A DNA stretch of 64,000 nucleotides. Origin: JAIBCC01 sp963763855 (lineage in GTDB: Bacteria > Acidobacteriota > Blastocatellia > Pyrinomonadales > Pyrinomonadaceae). Positions 8,765 through 17,578 of the stretch are shown here, in pieces. The notes beneath the pieces are model-generated. The model made no database searches and had not been told where the DNA came from. It worked only from the letters and a program-made list of their open reading frames with translations. The first letter of the stretch is position 1; every line of letters starts with the position of its first letter. The position numbers and the translations under genes are program-made. Where the stretch lies: positions 2,914,001 through 2,978,000 of the forward strand of contig CAVXPU010000005.1 in assembly GCA_963763855.1 (NCBI GenBank). The letters run 5' to 3'.

Positions 8765-10429
8765 TTATTTCTTCTTTTCGAGTACTATTTTCACGTTTCT
8801 TAGAATTTGTCCCTCTTTTAGTTCAACAAAGTTCGTGAGTAAATCAATTTCGTTAACGGTCGCGGATTTAACGGAAACGGTTTCGTCTCTCGAATCTATT
8901 TTCAACTTTAGTTTTCCAGATGGTAGATTTTCAATTGTAAAGGGTTTTGTTAAAAACCTTGTTTTAGGTTCAACTTTCTCATCAGAAAAACGTCTGACAT
9001 ATCCTGCTCCGACAGGATCGCCATTTTCATTGACAAAAGAAATGTTGAAATGATCAATAAAGTCATTTTCTCTTTCAAAAATTACCGTGCCTGAGATAGT
9101 TGATGCAACACCAATTTCAATTTGAAGATTTTCGATATTTACATTTTCAATCGCAAAGTCTTTAATTTGTACAGCATATTTTATTTGCTTCGTTTTTACA
9201 GATTTGTTAGATACTGAAATATTAGCAGCTGGAAGTGTGTAATCATAAATTGATTCAGAACCTTGCGGAACAATTTTTAATTTGAATTTTCCATTTGGCA
9301 AGTCTTTGAAAGACCAATCACCAATATCATTCGTCGTCAAATTTTTCAAAAGAAACTCAGATCCTTGATAATTTAAAAAATATTGACTTTCAGCTTCCGA
9401 AATAAGATAAATCTTTGCCTTAATTGGCTTTTTATCTTCTGCTAAAATGACTTTGCCTGAAATTTTGTGAAGTTTCCAATCGTTAATTTTAACGTCAATA
9501 TTTTTTGTTTCTTTACCTAATTCAACCTTTACAGGGGTAGCTTTACTTTGTTCAACTGTATCTTGATAGAAAGAATTCAGATACGAGTTGCTGGTAAAAA
9601 AGTTTCCCAAAAACGATTCAAGTTCATCATTTCTGCCGTTTGAAATAATATGATTCGCGTTTTCATTAACGCTGACGATAAACTCTCCGGCTGGTAATCC
9701 CGTAATCCGATAGTTTCCTTGGTCATCAGTTTGAAAAGAACCTCCGCCGCTTAAATAGCCTAGTATTCCACGAGAGTAAATGCTGTTGAAACCACCGAAA
9801 AATAGACTTCCTCTTCTATTCACGTTAATCGCTACACCTATTGCAGGACTTCCGTCAGAATAACTTACCTTTCCGCTGACAATTCCACCATGTTTTACAG
9901 GGATTTTAGTTTCTACGTCTTTGATTCCATCTACTTCAATTTTCGGAAAATCATCTGTGAAATTTTCAATTAACTGGCTTGGTGTTTTTCTGGCAGATTC
10001 AGGTTCATAATCGTTAAAATTCATTGGTGACACAACAATAGGCGAAATAACAATCGGCAGATATGTTCCTTTCTGAACATTTTTTATTTCAAAGTTGCCT
10101 AAATCATCAGTAACAACAAAAAGTTCGCTTCTCGGTGCTTCTTTGCCTGTCAACATAATGCGAGTTCTTCTGAGCGGTTTGCCATCATCCTCAAAATAAA
10201 CTTTTCCGCGAATGGTTGTATTACTTGGAATCGGCGTTGGAGTTGGTGCAGGCTTCGTACTTTTATTGCTTGAGTTCGCGGCTTTATTTGCTGCTTTAAT
10301 TGCTTTATTTGCCGCCATCATTGCCGATTCTACTGCTCTGTTCGCTGCATCTGCTGTCGTATTCGTATTCTGTCCGTAAATCGGAGAAATTGAAAAGATT
10401 AAAACTAACAAGAAAGTTTTGAATGACAT
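8765..10429 (-). CDS. secreted carboxypeptidase-regulatory-like (beta-sandwich) protein
   Basis: A 554-residue exported protein with an N-terminal signal peptide (SFKTFLLVLIFSISPIYGQ). An Ala/Asn/Lys-rich stretch (residues about 25-60) follows, with a short PTPTPIPS spacer. Then come several CarboxypepD_reg-like or MSCRAMM-type beta-sandwich repeats: TTIRGKVYFEDDGKPLRRT, GGIVSGKVSYSDGSPAIG, HKISGKVILAEDKKPIKA and STISGTVIFER. Each carries a G-x-V start and a 'LPAGEF'-type turn. No catalytic motif is present. Such proteins are common on the surface of Acidobacteriota. The role, perhaps adhesion or structure, is inferred only from the fold. It is transcribed alone, with terminators on both sides. 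Confidence 0.7.
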   Translation of the reverse strand: MSFKTFLLVLIFSISPIYGQNTNTTADAANRAVESAMMAANKAIKAANKAANSSNKSTKPAPTPTPIPSNTTIRGKVYFEDDGKPLRRTRIMLTGKEAPRSELFVVTDDLGNFEIKNVQKGTYLPIVISPIVVSPMNFNDYEPESARKTPSQLIENFTDDFPKIEVDGIKDVETKIPVKHGGIVSGKVSYSDGSPAIGVAINVNRRGSLFFGGFNSIYSRGILGYLSGGGSFQTDDQGNYRITGLPAGEFIVSVNENANHIISNGRNDELESFLGNFFTSNSYLNSFYQDTVEQSKATPVKVELGKETKNIDVKINDWKLHKISGKVILAEDKKPIKAKIYLISEAESQYFLNYQGSEFLLKNLTTNDIGDWSFKDLPNGKFKLKIVPQGSESIYDYTLPAANISVSNKSVKTKQIKYAVQIKDFAIENVNIENLQIEIGVASTISGTVIFERENDFIDHFNISFVNENGDPVGAGYVRRFSDEKVEPKTRFLTKPFTIENLPSGKLKLKIDSRDETVSVKSATVNEIDLLTNFVELKEGQILRNVKIVLEKKK

Positions 10430-10444
10430 ATTGACCTCACAAAA

Positions 10445-10477
10445 AAATGTCCTTGCGAGTATAACGCAAAGACATTT
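10445..10477 (-). terminator. rho-independent terminator after the OPT transporter
   Basis: The stem AAATGTC-c-TTGCG (10445-10457) pairs with CGCAA-a-GACATTT (10465-10477) around a 7-nt loop with one mismatch. Read on the minus strand it lies just beyond the transporter stop codon and ends in a run of T from the A7 at 10441-10447. Confidence 0.75.
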
Positions 10478-10500
10478 AAAACTTGCAAGTTTTTTACTTT

Positions 10501-12849
10501 TTAGCTGCTCTTTTTCCCTGTTAAAAGCAACTCACGCCCAACGTAGTAAAGAATCAGAGCAAGAATCCAAAACGGAATCATCCCGAGCCAATCGGCGTTA
10601 TCACCTGCAAACCATGGATTGCTCGTGCCTGCCCATTCCGCCCATCCATCTTTTATCTCTTTTAGTTTGTTCAAAAATCCGTAGTCCAAACTAAACAAAG
10701 CAACCATAATTCCGGCAATTGCTCCGCCGGCGATGTAGCCCGAAGCAATCAAAACCCCATTAGATTTATCGGTTTCGGCATCAATTTGGTCGTCAGTCAA
10801 ATTTTGTTTGGCAAACTTTTTACGCAAGTAAAGGTCAACCGCCCAACGAATCATCCCGCCCACAAACATCGGCGTCGAAGTAGAAATTGGTAAATATAGC
10901 CCAACCGCAAATGCCAAACTCGGCACTCCAGCCAATTCGAGCATAATCGCAATCATTGCACCAATTAACACTAATCCCCAAGGCAATTCCTGATTCAAAA
11001 TACCTTTGATGATGTAACTCATCAGAGTAGCTTTCGGAGCATCGTAACGAGTCAAATCTTTGCCCGAATCGTCCTTTTTGATAATTCCATTTATACCCGG
11101 ATCAACAAAATAGACCGGTTTTCCATTCGTATCAACTAAGTATTTTCCAACCGTTCCTGCTTTCGGATCAGTATTTTGCCACACGGCGTAATTATTGGAA
11201 TCACTATCTTTATACTTTCCATTAACAACTTTTTCTTTCTTATATTCTCCGCCTGCTTTGAAAAGTTGATTTTCTTTGACACGAAATTCCGAAGCAAATT
11301 GCTTGTCGTCAATCTTTTGATAATACGTTTCGGAATTGTTCAGTGTAACGAGCAGCCAACCCAAGACCAATGCCGATGCCAATGCTCCGAAAAGAATCGC
11401 AATCTGCTGATTCCGCGGTGTTCCGCCAACCCAAAAACCTGTTTTCAAATCCTGCGAAGTCGTTCCGCCATTTGACGCGGCGATACAAACAATTCCGCCG
11501 ATTGACAGTGCCGTAACGAAATATGGATCGGCAGCCGTCCATCCCATCAGCAAAAATACCAGACAAGTTATCAACAATGTCGCAACAGTCATTCCCGAAA
11601 TTGGATTCGACGAAGAGCCGATTTCACCCGTTAATCTCGATGAAACCGTAACGAATAAAAAGCCTAAAACGAGAATCAAAATTGCTCCAACGATCGAAAC
11701 TTTCCAATCCGTAAAAATTGATAGACCAAGCTGCGGCAGAAGCAAAATTCCCGAAATAAGCCCGATAATTCCAATGATTACCCACTTCATTGAAATATCC
11801 TGATCCGTTCGAGGAAGTTTTGAGCCGTCAGCATTATTTCCACCTCCAGCTAGATCAGCCAAACCTGACCTCAAACCATTCCAAATGGTTGGCAGAGAGC
11901 GGCATAACGATATAATTCCTGCCGCCGCAACCGCACCCGCACCAATGTAAAGAATGTATGAACCACGGATTTGCCCGGCAGACATTTCACTGATCGTTTT
12001 GCTCAATTCAGGAGCGATAGGAAGTTTGGCAGAATCGCCAAAAAACTTAATTAGCGGAATCAAAACGAGATACGATAAAACGCCGCCCGCAAGGATAGTG
12101 CCAGCAACGAATGGTCCGATAATGTAGCCAACACCAAGCAATGCCGGATTATTTTCCAGTGCAATTGAGCCGCCTTTTATCGTTTTATCAGACAATTCTT
12201 TATGCGGTTCAGGATTCCAAAGACTGAAAACCTGCATCAGCACGTTGTAAAGAAATCCGAGTGCGAATCCTACGCTGATAATCTTTCCGCCTTGCAATGC
12301 CGCACTATCATCTGCTTTGATGTCAACCAACTGCGAAGCCTCACGCGATTCTTTACTCGCTCCAGCCTTCAAAACTTCAGCACAAGCCGTTCCTTCCGGA
12401 TATTTTAGATAACCATGCTGCTCCTTTATTAATGCCCGACGAAGCGGAATCATCAACAAAATCCCTAAAAGTCCGCCAAAAACCGCGACAAGTGTTGATT
12501 GCATTAGGTTTAAGTCAAACCCAAGAATCATAATTGCCGGCATTGTTACACCAACACCAAAGGCTATTGATTCACCAGCCGAACCGGCGGTTTGCATGAT
12601 ATTGCCTTCCAAAATCGTCGCATCTCTTGCCCCGAGTTTGGAAAGCAAGCGAAATAAAGTTATCGCAATAACCGCGACGGGGATCGAAGCAGAAACCGTA
12701 AGTCCTGTTTTCAAAACAAGATACAGCGAAGATGCTCCAAAAATAATGCCAAGCAGCGTGCCAACTAAAAGCGGTAGAATTGAAAGCTCCCGCAAAGTCG
12801 TTCGGTCGGGAATATACGATTTAAAGTTTTCCAGAAACGGATTCTTCAT
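10501..12849 (-). CDS. OPT family oligopeptide/metal transporter
   Basis: A 782-residue polytopic membrane protein of the OPT family, whose bacterial members import small peptides or metal chelates. Many hydrophobic segments are spread over the length. The N-terminal family region LPLLVGTLLGIIFGASSLYLVLKTGLTVSASIPVAV and the GSAGESIAFGVGVTMPAIMILG region are characteristic. A hydrophilic insert at about residues 505-600, rich in Lys and Asp (VNGKYKDSDSNNYAVW), lies in the middle of the membrane part; the C-terminus returns to membrane helices (GVLIASGYIAGGAIAGIMVALF). The start at 12849 (MKNPFLENFKSYIPDRTTLRELS) is good. The substrate is unknown. No peptidase gene is directly beside it; an M14 peptidase starts 211 bp upstream on the other strand. 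Confidence 0.88.
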   Translation of the reverse strand: MKNPFLENFKSYIPDRTTLRELSILPLLVGTLLGIIFGASSLYLVLKTGLTVSASIPVAVIAITLFRLLSKLGARDATILEGNIMQTAGSAGESIAFGVGVTMPAIMILGFDLNLMQSTLVAVFGGLLGILLMIPLRRALIKEQHGYLKYPEGTACAEVLKAGASKESREASQLVDIKADDSAALQGGKIISVGFALGFLYNVLMQVFSLWNPEPHKELSDKTIKGGSIALENNPALLGVGYIIGPFVAGTILAGGVLSYLVLIPLIKFFGDSAKLPIAPELSKTISEMSAGQIRGSYILYIGAGAVAAAGIISLCRSLPTIWNGLRSGLADLAGGGNNADGSKLPRTDQDISMKWVIIGIIGLISGILLLPQLGLSIFTDWKVSIVGAILILVLGFLFVTVSSRLTGEIGSSSNPISGMTVATLLITCLVFLLMGWTAADPYFVTALSIGGIVCIAASNGGTTSQDLKTGFWVGGTPRNQQIAILFGALASALVLGWLLVTLNNSETYYQKIDDKQFASEFRVKENQLFKAGGEYKKEKVVNGKYKDSDSNNYAVWQNTDPKAGTVGKYLVDTNGKPVYFVDPGINGIIKKDDSGKDLTRYDAPKATLMSYIIKGILNQELPWGLVLIGAMIAIMLELAGVPSLAFAVGLYLPISTSTPMFVGGMIRWAVDLYLRKKFAKQNLTDDQIDAETDKSNGVLIASGYIAGGAIAGIMVALFSLDYGFLNKLKEIKDGWAEWAGTSNPWFAGDNADWLGMIPFWILALILYYVGRELLLTGKKSS

Positions 12850-12954
12850 TGGAAAAATCTCCTTTTTTCTTTATTGGGAAGAGTTATTTTTGAATTGAAC
12901 TTCGGCTAATTTACTCTGAGATAAGCAAATAGGCAAGTCTTTTGAGAGATTTTC

Positions 12955-13105
12955 ACCACAGAGACGCAGAGACACAGAGAAATTAAGAGATTTTTTTAGC
13001 TTTCGAAACAAATTATGTTAAATTGATTTCATTCAAATTCAAGGTTTCAAACAAAATTTTATGCAACTAAATTTAACAATCTCTGCGTCTTTGCGTCTCT
13101 GCGGT
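12955..13105. repeat. inverted pair of 25-bp 'ctctgcgtct' repeats flanking and entering a signal peptide
   Basis: 12955-12979 and 13081-13105 are reverse complements at 22 of 25 positions. The right copy lies inside the M14 peptidase gene and encodes residues 7-15 of its signal peptide. The left copy is upstream of its start codon. This 'ctctgcgtct / cgcagagacg' sequence resembles a dispersed repeat I recall from many bacterial genomes; that identification is from memory and was not searched. Confidence 0.7.
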
Positions 13106-15382
13106 TTAATTTTTCTCTTTTCCGTTTCAATTTTCGCCCAAACTGTTCCTGCCCCAAAAGACGTTTTAGGTTTTACGCCCGGCGATGATAGAAAACTTGC
13201 GAGTTGGAATCAAGTTCTAGATTATTTTCAGAAACTTGAAGACACAAGCGACCGCGTCAAATTTGAAGCAATCGGCAAAACTACGATGGATAAACCATTT
13301 GTTTACGCGACAATCTCTTCGCCTGCGAATCTTAAAAATCTCGAAAAATATAAACAGATTAATGCCAAACTCGCTGATCCGCGTTTGATAAAGTCGAATG
13401 AAGCCGTTGCGAAATCTTTAATCAAACAAGGTAAAACGATTGTTTTAATCACGTTTGGAATTCATTCGACCGAAGTTGGTTCAACGCTTTCTTCGATGCT
13501 GACGGCACATCGTCTTGCTTCGTCAAACGAGCCGGAAATCAAAAAAATACTTGACGATACGATAATTTTGCTTGTCCCGAGTTTGAATCCCGACGGCGTT
13601 GATATTGTCAAAAATTGGTATGACAAAACGCTCGGCACGCCTTTTGAAGGCAGCGAACCGCCGGAGCTTTATCACAAATACGTTGGGCACGATAACAACC
13701 GCGATTGGTATGCTTTTACGCAGGTTGAAACGCAGTTGACGGTCGATAAAATCCACAATGTTTGGCATCCGCAAATTGTCCAAGACGTGCATCAGCAAGG
13801 TGCTTTCGGTGCCAGAATGTTTATTCCGCCATACACGCAGCCCGTTGAACCAAATGTGCCGAAACAAATTGTAGAAGGCTATACCGAACTCGGAACTTAT
13901 GTCGCCGATGAAATGCGAAAAACGGGTTTTCAGGGAATTACAAATAATTCCACTTACGATGCTTGGACACCTGCGAGAGCCTATTCGCACTATCACGGCG
14001 GCGTGAGAATCTTGACCGAAATTGCTTCGGCAAGGCTTGCAACACCGATAAATGTTGAGTTTGACAAACTCCGAGGCGATCACGGCTACGATGCCAAAAT
14101 AGAATCTGATAACTATAAACCACTCTGGAAAGGCGGCGAATGGAAACTAAAAAACATCACAGATTATATGGAATCATCATCGTTTCATTTGCTGAAACAC
14201 GCTTCAGCAAACCGTGAAAAATGGCTGTCGAGATTTTATTCGATTGGGAAACAAGCGGTTAGACCTAGGAAAAAGGGTGAGATTTACGGTTATATTATTC
14301 CTAATGGTAAAAATAGTTGGGTAGTTGCTAATGCTTTGAGCAATGCGGGGCTTAAAGTCGAATATCCTGTCGTTTTCGACTTTGGAGGAAAAAGGTTTGA
14401 CTTAGGAACGGCGGTTGTTCGTGCCGGACAACCTTATTTTGGCTTTGCGACCGCAATGTTACCACCACGAAAATATCCAGACATGAAAGACGAAAAAGGA
14501 ACGCCAATTCCGCCTTATGACGTAACGGCTCACTCTTACGCTTGGTTAAGCGGAACCGAATTTATTTCCTTGGATAAGCCGTTTCCCTCATATTCTCAAA
14601 TGGGCGGAATGGTCACCGCTGCGAAAGAATGTAGAAGTTTTTCCACCAAAATTTATCGCTCCGATATTCCTTCGATGGATGAAGGATGGACTCGTTGGGT
14701 ATTTGAAGAATACAAATATAGCGATTTCTGTGGGCTAATTTATAAATCTCTTTTAGATAAAGAAATACGATCTAACAATGCTAACTCAAAGTCGATAATC
14801 TTCCCCGATCAATCCCCAAAAGCAATGCTCGACGGACACGCCAAAGGCACAATGCCCGATGAATACACAGGCGGAATCGGGAAGGAAGGCGTGGCGAATT
14901 TGAAGAAATTTGTTGAAGACGGCGGAACGCTTGTTTTCCTAAATCGTGCATCAAATTTTGCGATTGAACAATTTAATTTGCCGATAAAAGACGTAACGCT
15001 CGGATTAAACCGCAAAGATTTTTTCATTCCGGGCTCAATTCTGCGAACAAACTTAGATATAAATCACAAAATCGCAAAAAGTATGGAAAAAGAATCAATC
15101 GCGTGGTTTGAAAATTCGCCTGCGTTCGAAGTTTTGTCAGTACCGCCTGCGTCAGCGGGTGGATTAACGCCGAGTGTCGAGATAATCGCCAAATATCCGA
15201 CTAATCCGAAAGACATTTTGCTTTCAGGTTGGGCATTAGGACAAGAAAAAATCGCGGGAAAAGCGGCACTCGTGCAAGTAAATATCGGCAAAGGAAAGAT
15301 AATTTTGTTCGGCTTCAGACCGCAATACCGCGGACAAAGTTTGGCGACTTTTCCTTTGTTTTTTAATGCAATTACGAATTAG
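13061..15382 (+). CDS. secreted M14 family zinc carboxypeptidase
   Basis: A 773-residue exported peptidase. The signal peptide is residues 1-27 (IFLFSVSIFAQ), partly encoded by a repeat. The zinc ligands appear as H135-S-T-E138 in FGIHSTEVGS plus the His in VQDVHQQGAFG. LLVPSLNPDGVDIV and DNNRDWYAFTQ are typical of the M14 branch annotated in Bacteroidetes and Acidobacteriota. The C-terminal 350 residues contain a Rossmann-like or GATase1-like part (GGTLVFLNRASNFAIEQF; GKGKIILFGFRPQYRGQS) often seen in these large M14 proteins. A second small repeat at 15138-15167 encodes PPASAGG in frame near the C-terminus. It degrades peptides outside the cytoplasm. It is a single gene; PqqD-like and M16 genes follow on the same strand after 226 bp. 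Confidence 0.87.
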   Translation: MQLNLTISASLRLCGLIFLFSVSIFAQTVPAPKDVLGFTPGDDRKLASWNQVLDYFQKLEDTSDRVKFEAIGKTTMDKPFVYATISSPANLKNLEKYKQINAKLADPRLIKSNEAVAKSLIKQGKTIVLITFGIHSTEVGSTLSSMLTAHRLASSNEPEIKKILDDTIILLVPSLNPDGVDIVKNWYDKTLGTPFEGSEPPELYHKYVGHDNNRDWYAFTQVETQLTVDKIHNVWHPQIVQDVHQQGAFGARMFIPPYTQPVEPNVPKQIVEGYTELGTYVADEMRKTGFQGITNNSTYDAWTPARAYSHYHGGVRILTEIASARLATPINVEFDKLRGDHGYDAKIESDNYKPLWKGGEWKLKNITDYMESSSFHLLKHASANREKWLSRFYSIGKQAVRPRKKGEIYGYIIPNGKNSWVVANALSNAGLKVEYPVVFDFGGKRFDLGTAVVRAGQPYFGFATAMLPPRKYPDMKDEKGTPIPPYDVTAHSYAWLSGTEFISLDKPFPSYSQMGGMVTAAKECRSFSTKIYRSDIPSMDEGWTRWVFEEYKYSDFCGLIYKSLLDKEIRSNNANSKSIIFPDQSPKAMLDGHAKGTMPDEYTGGIGKEGVANLKKFVEDGGTLVFLNRASNFAIEQFNLPIKDVTLGLNRKDFFIPGSILRTNLDINHKIAKSMEKESIAWFENSPAFEVLSVPPASAGGLTPSVEIIAKYPTNPKDILLSGWALGQEKIAGKAALVQVNIGKGKIILFGFRPQYRGQSLATFPLFFNAITN
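15138..15167. repeat. short imperfect palindrome within the M14 gene
   Basis: The core CCGCCTGCgtcaGCGGGTGG is an imperfect palindrome (6 of 8 stem pairs) in a poorly structured loop between EVLS and the next strand. It encodes VPPASAGGL in frame. I recall near-identical segments scattered in other Acidobacteriota genomes; this was not searched. Confidence 0.45.
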
Positions 15383-15608
15383 GACACAGAACGGTCATTA
15401 TTTTTTCAGCAAGACGAATTAAATTAATGTTTTCTTTGAAAAGTGCTTTTATTTTGCTTAGAAATCATTTAAAGTTTTTTCATAATTTCTGATAATCCAA
15501 TTTTTCCTTCTGAATCACGGAAGTTTTGTCTTATTGATTAAAAAGTAAGGTTGGAATCTTAAATTTGATTCAACGTTAAATTTTATTCAAAAGGAGAAAA
15601 CGAACAAA

Positions 15609-16169
15609 ATGCCCCCCGAAAATAAACCAATCGCCCGCAATTTAAATATCGTCGTTCAAGAAATCGAAAACGAAATCATGATCTACGATTTAAACGTAAA
15701 CAGAGTCTTTTGCCTAAACGAAACTTCGAGCCTTATCTTCGGACTTTGCAACGGCAAACGGACCGTTTCCGAAATCAGCGATTTGATAAGCAAACGCCTT
15801 TCAACATTGGTCAGCGAAGAATTCGTCTGGTTTGCATTGGCAGAACTGAAAAAGAACGGTTTGCTCGAAAACACTGATCAATCGATCAATCATTTCGGCG
15901 GATTATCCAGACGCGAGATCATCAAGAAAGTCGGCTTGACGTCGATGATTGCTTTGCCGTTGATTTCATCTGTCGTCGCCCCGAGTGCGGCAATGGCTCA
16001 AAGTTGCACTTTGTTAGGAATGGGAGCGATAATTACGAGTTTTTGTTCTTCCAGCACGCCGGATTGTAATCTCAATGCCGGCAGCCAGTGTTGCAGCGGA
16101 ATGGCAATTAGTGTCATGCAGCCTTGCCCTTTAGCTCCCGGGTTTGGTTCAGCCTGTCAGTGTGTTTGA
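15609..16169 (+). CDS. PqqD-like domain fused to internal Tat signal and Cys-rich peptide
   Basis: A 186-residue three-part protein. Residues about 5-88 match the small winged-helix PqqD/RiPP-recognition fold (VFCLNETSSLIFGLCNGKRTVSEISDLI). Residues 100-130 form a clear twin-arginine signal: SRREIIKK, a hydrophobic core (MIALPLISSVVA) and an AMA-Q cleavage site. Residues 131-186 would be a small exported domain with eight Cys (133, 146, 153, 161, 162, 173, 183, 185) including a CCSG motif. An AAGGAG ribosome site lies 12 bp before the ATG. PqqD domains normally hold peptide substrates for radical-SAM enzymes; having one ahead of an internal export signal is unusual. The gene sits 77 bp upstream of an M16 peptidase. 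I infer a self-chaperoned or modified secreted peptide; no modifying enzyme is visible in the window. Confidence 0.72.
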   Translation: MPPENKPIARNLNIVVQEIENEIMIYDLNVNRVFCLNETSSLIFGLCNGKRTVSEISDLISKRLSTLVSEEFVWFALAELKKNGLLENTDQSINHFGGLSRREIIKKVGLTSMIALPLISSVVAPSAAMAQSCTLLGMGAIITSFCSSSTPDCNLNAGSQCCSGMAISVMQPCPLAPGFGSACQCV

Positions 16170-16246
16170 TACCGCCGGGCTTAAGTTTAGACGCAGAATC
16201 GAGTTTGGAACTTAACGCCCTGCGTGTTACGATTTTCGCTTACAAA

Positions 16247-17524
16247 ATGAAAGAAAATATTGAAGTAACACGCTTTTCAAATGGTCTGACAATTTTAACG
16301 GAAAAAATGCCCGATGTGCGTTCTGCCACGTTGGGCTTTTTCTATCGCGTCGGCTCACGGCATGAACCCGATCACCTTAACGGAATTTGCCACTTTATCG
16401 AACACTGCGTTTTTAAAGGGACGAACAAGCGAAATGCACTCGAGATCGCAATTGAAATTGATCGGCTCGGCGGACATTTCGATGCTTTCACATCACACGA
16501 AGAAACCGGTTTTACTATCAAAGTGGTTGATACAAAAATCGCTCAAGCCATTGATTTGATGGGAGATATGCTCGCCAGTCCGCTTTTTGAGGAAGCGGAG
16601 CTCAAACGCGAACAAGGCGTGATAATCGAAGAAATTAAAATGGTGGAAGACACGCCCGAAGAGCTTTTGAGCGACATTTTCAGCCGCGAAGTTTTCCTAA
16701 AACATCCGCTTGGACTTTCCATTTCCGGAACACCAAAAACCGTTAAAACATTTACCCGAGAAGTGACAAGAAAGTTTCATGAAGAAAATTTCGACCAATC
16801 AAATCTCATAATATCGGCGGCTGGAAATCTGGAACATTCGCAGATCGTTGAATTAGCCGAAAAGTATTTTAGTCGAGAGTTGAAAGTCGGGGGAACTTTC
16901 TCAAAAACCAAAGACCAAAAACCCGAAATCGCATCGCCAATCTTACTAAAACAAAAGCGAAATTTAGAACAAACTCATCTTTTGATGTCAACCCCTTTTA
17001 CCGAAGCCAAAAGCGATAAACGGTATGCTGCCAATCTTTTAGCAAGTATCTTAGGCGGCGGAACATCGAGCCGTTTGTGGCAGAAAATTCGTGAAGAAAA
17101 TGGTCTGGCTTACAGCGTTGGGGCGAGTGCGATTTCGTATCAAGACTGCGGACTTTTTCAAATCTACGCGGCAACATCGCCGGAAAATTTCTCACAAACA
17201 ATTGATCTAAGCATCGCCGAATTAAAACGAATCAAACTCGAAAAAATTCCCGTTGAAGAATTACAGCTTGCCAAAGATCAATTCACCGCTTCAATATTAC
17301 TCGGACTCGAAGATACCGGAGTTCACGCGGGAAATTTAGCAAGCTGCGAAATGATTCACGGCAGACAGATTTCAATTGATGAAACCTTGCAAAACATTGA
17401 AAATGTTGCAATTGCAGATTTACAAGAATTAGCAAATAAATACTTCACAACAGAAAACATTGCTTTAGTCGGACTAGGAAATTTTAAGAGTGTAAAGATA
17501 GACCGCAATATGCTTCAAGTTTAA
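16247..17524 (+). CDS. M16 family zinc metallopeptidase (PqqF/processing-peptidase-like)
   Basis: A 425-residue M16B-type peptidase. The inverted zinc motif HxxEH is present (HFIEHCVFKGT), with the third ligand Glu downstream (EEIKMVED). The second, inactive M16 half follows (AANLLASILGGGTSSRLWQKIREENGLAYSV with the typical R/Y pair). I chose the ATG at 16247 (MKENIEVTRFSNGL) because the upstream in-frame extension to 16124 overlaps the PqqD-like gene and lacks family sequence. There is no signal peptide, so it is probably cytoplasmic. Related peptidases include mitochondrial processing peptidase and PqqF, which trims the PQQ precursor. Co-orientation with a PqqD-like gene suggests, but does not prove, shared work. 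A strong terminator follows. Confidence 0.88.
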   Translation: MKENIEVTRFSNGLTILTEKMPDVRSATLGFFYRVGSRHEPDHLNGICHFIEHCVFKGTNKRNALEIAIEIDRLGGHFDAFTSHEETGFTIKVVDTKIAQAIDLMGDMLASPLFEEAELKREQGVIIEEIKMVEDTPEELLSDIFSREVFLKHPLGLSISGTPKTVKTFTREVTRKFHEENFDQSNLIISAAGNLEHSQIVELAEKYFSRELKVGGTFSKTKDQKPEIASPILLKQKRNLEQTHLLMSTPFTEAKSDKRYAANLLASILGGGTSSRLWQKIREENGLAYSVGASAISYQDCGLFQIYAATSPENFSQTIDLSIAELKRIKLEKIPVEELQLAKDQFTASILLGLEDTGVHAGNLASCEMIHGRQISIDETLQNIENVAIADLQELANKYFTTENIALVGLGNFKSVKIDRNMLQV

Positions 17525-17560
17525 AATAGTAACGCCGCCAAGATGGCAGCGTTACTATTT
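17524..17560. terminator. bidirectional terminator between M16 and PAAR genes
   Basis: The perfect 12-bp stem aaatagtaacgc (17524-17535) and gcgttactattt (17549-17560) has an inner GCCA/TGGC pair. It overlaps the M16 stop codon by one base and faces the 3' end of the PAAR gene, so it separates the plus-strand pair from the T6SS cluster. Confidence 0.75.
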
Positions 17561-17578
17561 CGGCTTCCCCTCAAGAAT

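Noticed and set aside
13523..14083. 186-codon minus-strand frame opposite the M14 gene
   Set aside because: It lies wholly within a gene with clear M14 motifs on the other strand and encodes no recognisable domain.
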